Part shown: piece by piece, positions 4,737 through 6,804 of the stretch | How the letters are laid out: every line of letters begins with the position of its first letter | How positions within the stretch are numbered: the first letter of the stretch is position 1 | Assembly: GCA_937894515.1 (NCBI GenBank) | Contig: CALCRH010000238.1 | Coordinates: forward strand, 1 to 6,804 | Origin: an uncultured Clostridia bacterium | Lineage (GTDB): Bacteria; Bacillota; Clostridia; Oscillospirales; Oscillospiraceae | Length of the DNA stretch: 6,804 bases | Reading direction: 5' to 3' | Translations under genes and position numbers: made by a program | The notes under the pieces: generated by a model | Databases searched by the model: none | What the model was told of the DNA's origin: nothing | Seen by the model: only the letters and a program-made list of their open reading frames with translations

Positions 4737-6619
4737 GGCTCGTCACCCGCCTTTCCGAAGATATCGTCTACCGGGATATCGGGCCGATCGGCAAAGAAGC
4801 CTATCCCGTGGCTGACAGGGACGTCCTCTTCCAAGGCTTCTTCCCGGATATCCGTTACCTCTGTTTCGTTCTCATCTTCTGCCGCGGCCATAGCCTTTCG
4901 CCAGCCCTTGGGCAGCCGCACGGTGAAGCTGGCGGCAGGACGGGTATCGGCGGCTTTGAGAAATGCCAGCAATCCCCAGCAGGAGATAGCGCTGGAGCCG
5001 CCGGCGGAGACAAAGGGAAAGGTCACACCGGTCAACGGCAGCAGATCCACCGCACCCAGCACGTTCAAAATCGCCTGCATGGTGAACATCGCCACAGCGG
5101 CGCAGGAGGCGATCGTATAAAACGCAGAGCGGGACGTGGCGGAGCAGCGCAGGGTGAACAGCGCCAATATGATGATAGCGGCTACACAGCAAAGGGACAG
5201 GATCAGGCCGAATTCCTCGCCTACAACGCCGAATACCAGGTCGGTATTGGCGGCGCCTAAATATTTCAGCCAGCCCCTTTCCGGACCGACACCGAAAAAG
5301 CCGCCGGAGGCAATGGCTGACATGGTACGGGTCTGCTGGTAGCCGGTAGAGGAGGAGAACTCCCACACGTGGCGCCATGCGGCAAAACGGTCAGCGATAT
5401 AGGGCTTAAAGTGCAGAATGATGCCGCCTGCCACACCGGCGGCCACGGTGATCATCACAATAGAGGGCAGGTCACCACTGCGCAGGAAAGCAATGCACAG
5501 AAATGCCACAAAGAAGATCAGCGCCGTGCCAAAGTCACTCATCAGCGCCAGACAGCCCACACAATAGGCACTGAAAATGGCGGTGAAGACCAGATTGCGC
5601 TTGGCAAACAGCCGATCCAACGTGGCGCTGCCCACCAATACAAAAGCCAACTTGATAAACTCAGAGGGCTGGAAACTCAACGGCCCCAAAGCGATCCAGT
5701 TTTTTGCGCCGAAAATCCGCTGTCCAAAGGCCACGTTAAAGGCCAGCAGTCCCACAGACAGTACCGCCACCGGCCAGCGCAGCTTCATGGAAAAGGGCAG
5801 ATTTCGCAAAATCAGACTCATCATGAGAAACAGGATCATACCGATGATCACCGCTGCCAGCTGCTTGAACAAGGTGGAAGGGGAGTAGGCAGCAAGAATG
5901 CCAAATCCTACGGTAAGAAGAAAGAACACCAGCGTTTCTGCTTCAAAGGCGGTCCGGCTGCAGATGCGATACAATATAAATAATAGCCACATCAACACGC
6001 AGAGCGCGCCAAAGCTGATGCAGATGGGAAAGAAGTTCTCCTCGGTCAGCATAGGAAGAAACTGGTATAGCATCAGCGCCTGAAAAAGGGTGACCAGCCA
6101 CAGAGTGCCGGCACGTGATACCGATGCACCCGGCGCGGTACGTCCCCGGTTCAGTTCAATTTCCTTGGCAGTATCTGCGGGAAAGAAGTACATGGCAATT
6201 CCACCAACGGAAATGGTGTCCCCTAACTTTACTTCGGTAGGGCCGAATGCGCGCTCACCATTTATCAGTACACCGCTTTTGCTGTTGACGGGATAAATCC
6301 GCCAAACCCCGCGGTCATTGCGGCACAGACTGGCGTGATTGCGGGAAACGGAGGGGAAGTTCAGGCAGGCGTCACAGCTTTTGGCACGGCCAATGGTATT
6401 CTCCCAGTGGGTCAGCGTGTATTCCACGCCGTTTTCCAGACGCAAAAAGCCCCAGATCTCATCTTCGACCTTGCGAAACAGGGATCGGATACAGCGGATC
6501 AGGATCAATACAGCGATCCATGCCATCACAACTCTGCCGACATATAGGGAGACGGTAAATGCTTTGGGAAGCAGCATCTGCCAGATTTTTTGAAGAATGG
6601 GCAACAGGTTTTCTAACAT
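4733..6619 (-). CDS. FHA-domain/SEDS fusion: FtsW/RodA-family peptidoglycan glycosyltransferase
   Basis: A 628-aa fusion protein. The reading frame is open further upstream, but the ATG at 6619 is chosen because GAGGT (6625-6629) lies five bases before it and a promoter follows on; the extension covers the promoter. Residues about 22-45 form a membrane anchor. Residues about 57-147 are a forkhead-associated domain, with Gly77-Arg78, the SRNH motif at 92-95, and Asn120-Gly121, the usual phosphothreonine-binding signature. Residues about 170-556 form the multi-pass SEDS domain. It contains GAKNWIALGPLSFQPSEFIK (304-323), a YQQ...GG...G.G stretch (427-446), and NTDLVFGVVGEEFG (458-471), whose Asp460 aligns with the catalytic aspartate of RodA and FtsW. 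The tail (about 580-628) is acidic. SEDS proteins polymerise lipid II into glycan strands with a partner class B PBP, which is encoded next. The FHA domain suggests control by a Ser/Thr kinase such as PrkC/PknB (inference). Confidence 0.93.
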   Translation of the reverse strand: MLENLLPILQKIWQMLLPKAFTVSLYVGRVVMAWIAVLILIRCIRSLFRKVEDEIWGFLRLENGVEYTLTHWENTIGRAKSCDACLNFPSVSRNHASLCRNDRGVWRIYPVNSKSGVLINGERAFGPTEVKLGDTISVGGIAMYFFPADTAKEIELNRGRTAPGASVSRAGTLWLVTLFQALMLYQFLPMLTEENFFPICISFGALCVLMWLLFILYRICSRTAFEAETLVFFLLTVGFGILAAYSPSTLFKQLAAVIIGMILFLMMSLILRNLPFSMKLRWPVAVLSVGLLAFNVAFGQRIFGAKNWIALGPLSFQPSEFIKLAFVLVGSATLDRLFAKRNLVFTAIFSAYCVGCLALMSDFGTALIFFVAFLCIAFLRSGDLPSIVMITVAAGVAGGIILHFKPYIADRFAAWRHVWEFSSSTGYQQTRTMSAIASGGFFGVGPERGWLKYLGAANTDLVFGVVGEEFGLILSLCCVAAIIILALFTLRCSATSRSAFYTIASCAAVAMFTMQAILNVLGAVDLLPLTGVTFPFVSAGGSSAISCWGLLAFLKAADTRPAASFTVRLPKGWRKAMAAAEDENETEVTDIREEALEEDVPVSHGIGFFADRPDIPVDDIFGKAGDEP

Positions 6620-6624
6620 GAAAT

Positions 6625-6668
6625 ACCTCACAAATTTTGCAATATAATAAGGTGTAATTATTATAACA
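6625..6668 (-). promoter_or_regulatory. Extended -10 promoter and ribosome site of the FHA-SEDS/PBP operon
   Basis: On the - strand the sequence TGTTATAAT (6660-6668) is a perfect -10 box with the TGn extension, which lessens the need for a -35 box. No convincing -35 is seen at the right spacing; TTGACA nearby is too close. Transcription would start near 6653, giving a leader of about 34 nt that ends in GAGGT (6625-6629). Confidence 0.65.
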
Positions 6669-6718
6669 GCTCTGTCAAGAGTTCTTGAAAAAATTTGCTG
6701 AAAAATGTAAAAAACTTG

Positions 6719-6747
6719 TTGACAAGAACAATCCGGTGTGGTAGTAT
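6719..6747 (+). promoter_or_regulatory. Promoter directed out of the right edge, divergent from the cell-wall operon
   Basis: TTGACA (6719-6724, perfect -35), a 17-bp spacer, and TAGTAT (6742-6747). Transcription would start near 6754 and run out of the window. It would drive whatever lies beyond 6804. Confidence 0.65.
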
Positions 6748-6779
6748 AGCAACTGTTCCGCGGTTTGGTGGGACGTGTA

Positions 6780-6804
6780 CCTTGTAAATTAAACAATGAA
6801 CGAA
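6780..6804 (+). promoter_or_regulatory. Possible rRNA-operon leader motif (partial)
   Basis: The text CCTTGTAAATTAAACAATG (6780-6798) resembles the TTTGAAAACTAAACAAG motif that lies in the leader ahead of 16S rRNA genes in Bacillus and related Firmicutes. It follows a promoter by about 30 bp, and no ribosome site precedes the ATG at 6796, so a coding start there is less likely. The match is by memory and short, and the rRNA gene itself would lie outside the window. Confidence 0.35.

Noticed and set aside
5369..5983. 204-aa + strand open frame opposite the SEDS gene
   Set aside because: It is antisense to a clear SEDS domain, its Gln/His/Lys-rich composition is typical of antisense frames, and it has no ribosome site.
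6620..6796. Upstream 59-codon extension of the FHA-SEDS reading frame
   Set aside because: The extension covers the extended -10 promoter and has no ribosome site at its ATG, while the ATG at 6619 has GAGGT five bases upstream.
6796..6804. Start of a coding gene at the edge ATG
   Set aside because: No ribosome site lies within the proper distance and only three codons are visible; the rrn-leader reading explains the text as well or better.

Overview
The window looks like chromosome of a low-to-mid GC Clostridia bacterium, most likely an Oscillospiraceae/Ruminococcaceae-type gut anaerobe. The grounds are Gram-positive style ribosome sites (AGGAGG, GGAGGT), sigma-A type promoters, a clostridial-type Gdx guanidinium exporter, a riboswitch-controlled DUF4430 lipoprotein, and a cell-wall pair made of an FHA-SEDS fusion and a class B penicillin-binding protein. 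The taxon is an inference from gene style; there is no marker gene inside the window.

Layout. Positions 1-720 (+): the last codons of a membrane protein, then a UlaG-like metallo-beta-lactamase-fold hydrolase, ended by a bidirectional terminator. Positions 719-1340 (-): a 75-aa protein of unknown function followed by an SMR-family Gdx/SugE exporter, transcribed from a promoter at 1312-1340. That promoter is back to back with a + strand promoter (1341-1369) that drives a small multi-pass membrane protein and a cysteine-motif flavoprotein. Positions 2472-2693 hold a well-formed promoter, a compact cobalamin-riboswitch-like leader and an intrinsic terminator, ahead of a DUF4430 lipoprotein (2694-3113).

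Positions 3114-3386 lie between convergent genes and are almost entirely palindromic. Two identical 33-nt terminator hairpins bound a roughly 269-bp segment with imperfect terminal inverted repeats and several internal hairpins, resembling a MITE or REP-type intergenic repeat. Positions 3384-6619 (-) encode, in transcription order, an FHA-domain/SEDS (FtsW/RodA) fusion and a class B transpeptidase overlapping by 4 bp: a glycosyltransferase-transpeptidase pair for peptidoglycan synthesis with a built-in phosphothreonine-reader domain. The last ~85 bp hold a + strand promoter and a motif resembling the leader of Firmicutes rRNA operons, suggesting that an rrn operon begins just beyond the right edge.

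No CRISPR array, IS transposase or tRNA was seen. The points most worth a second look are the riboswitch leader, the palindromic intergenic element, the FHA-SEDS fusion and the putative rrn leader.
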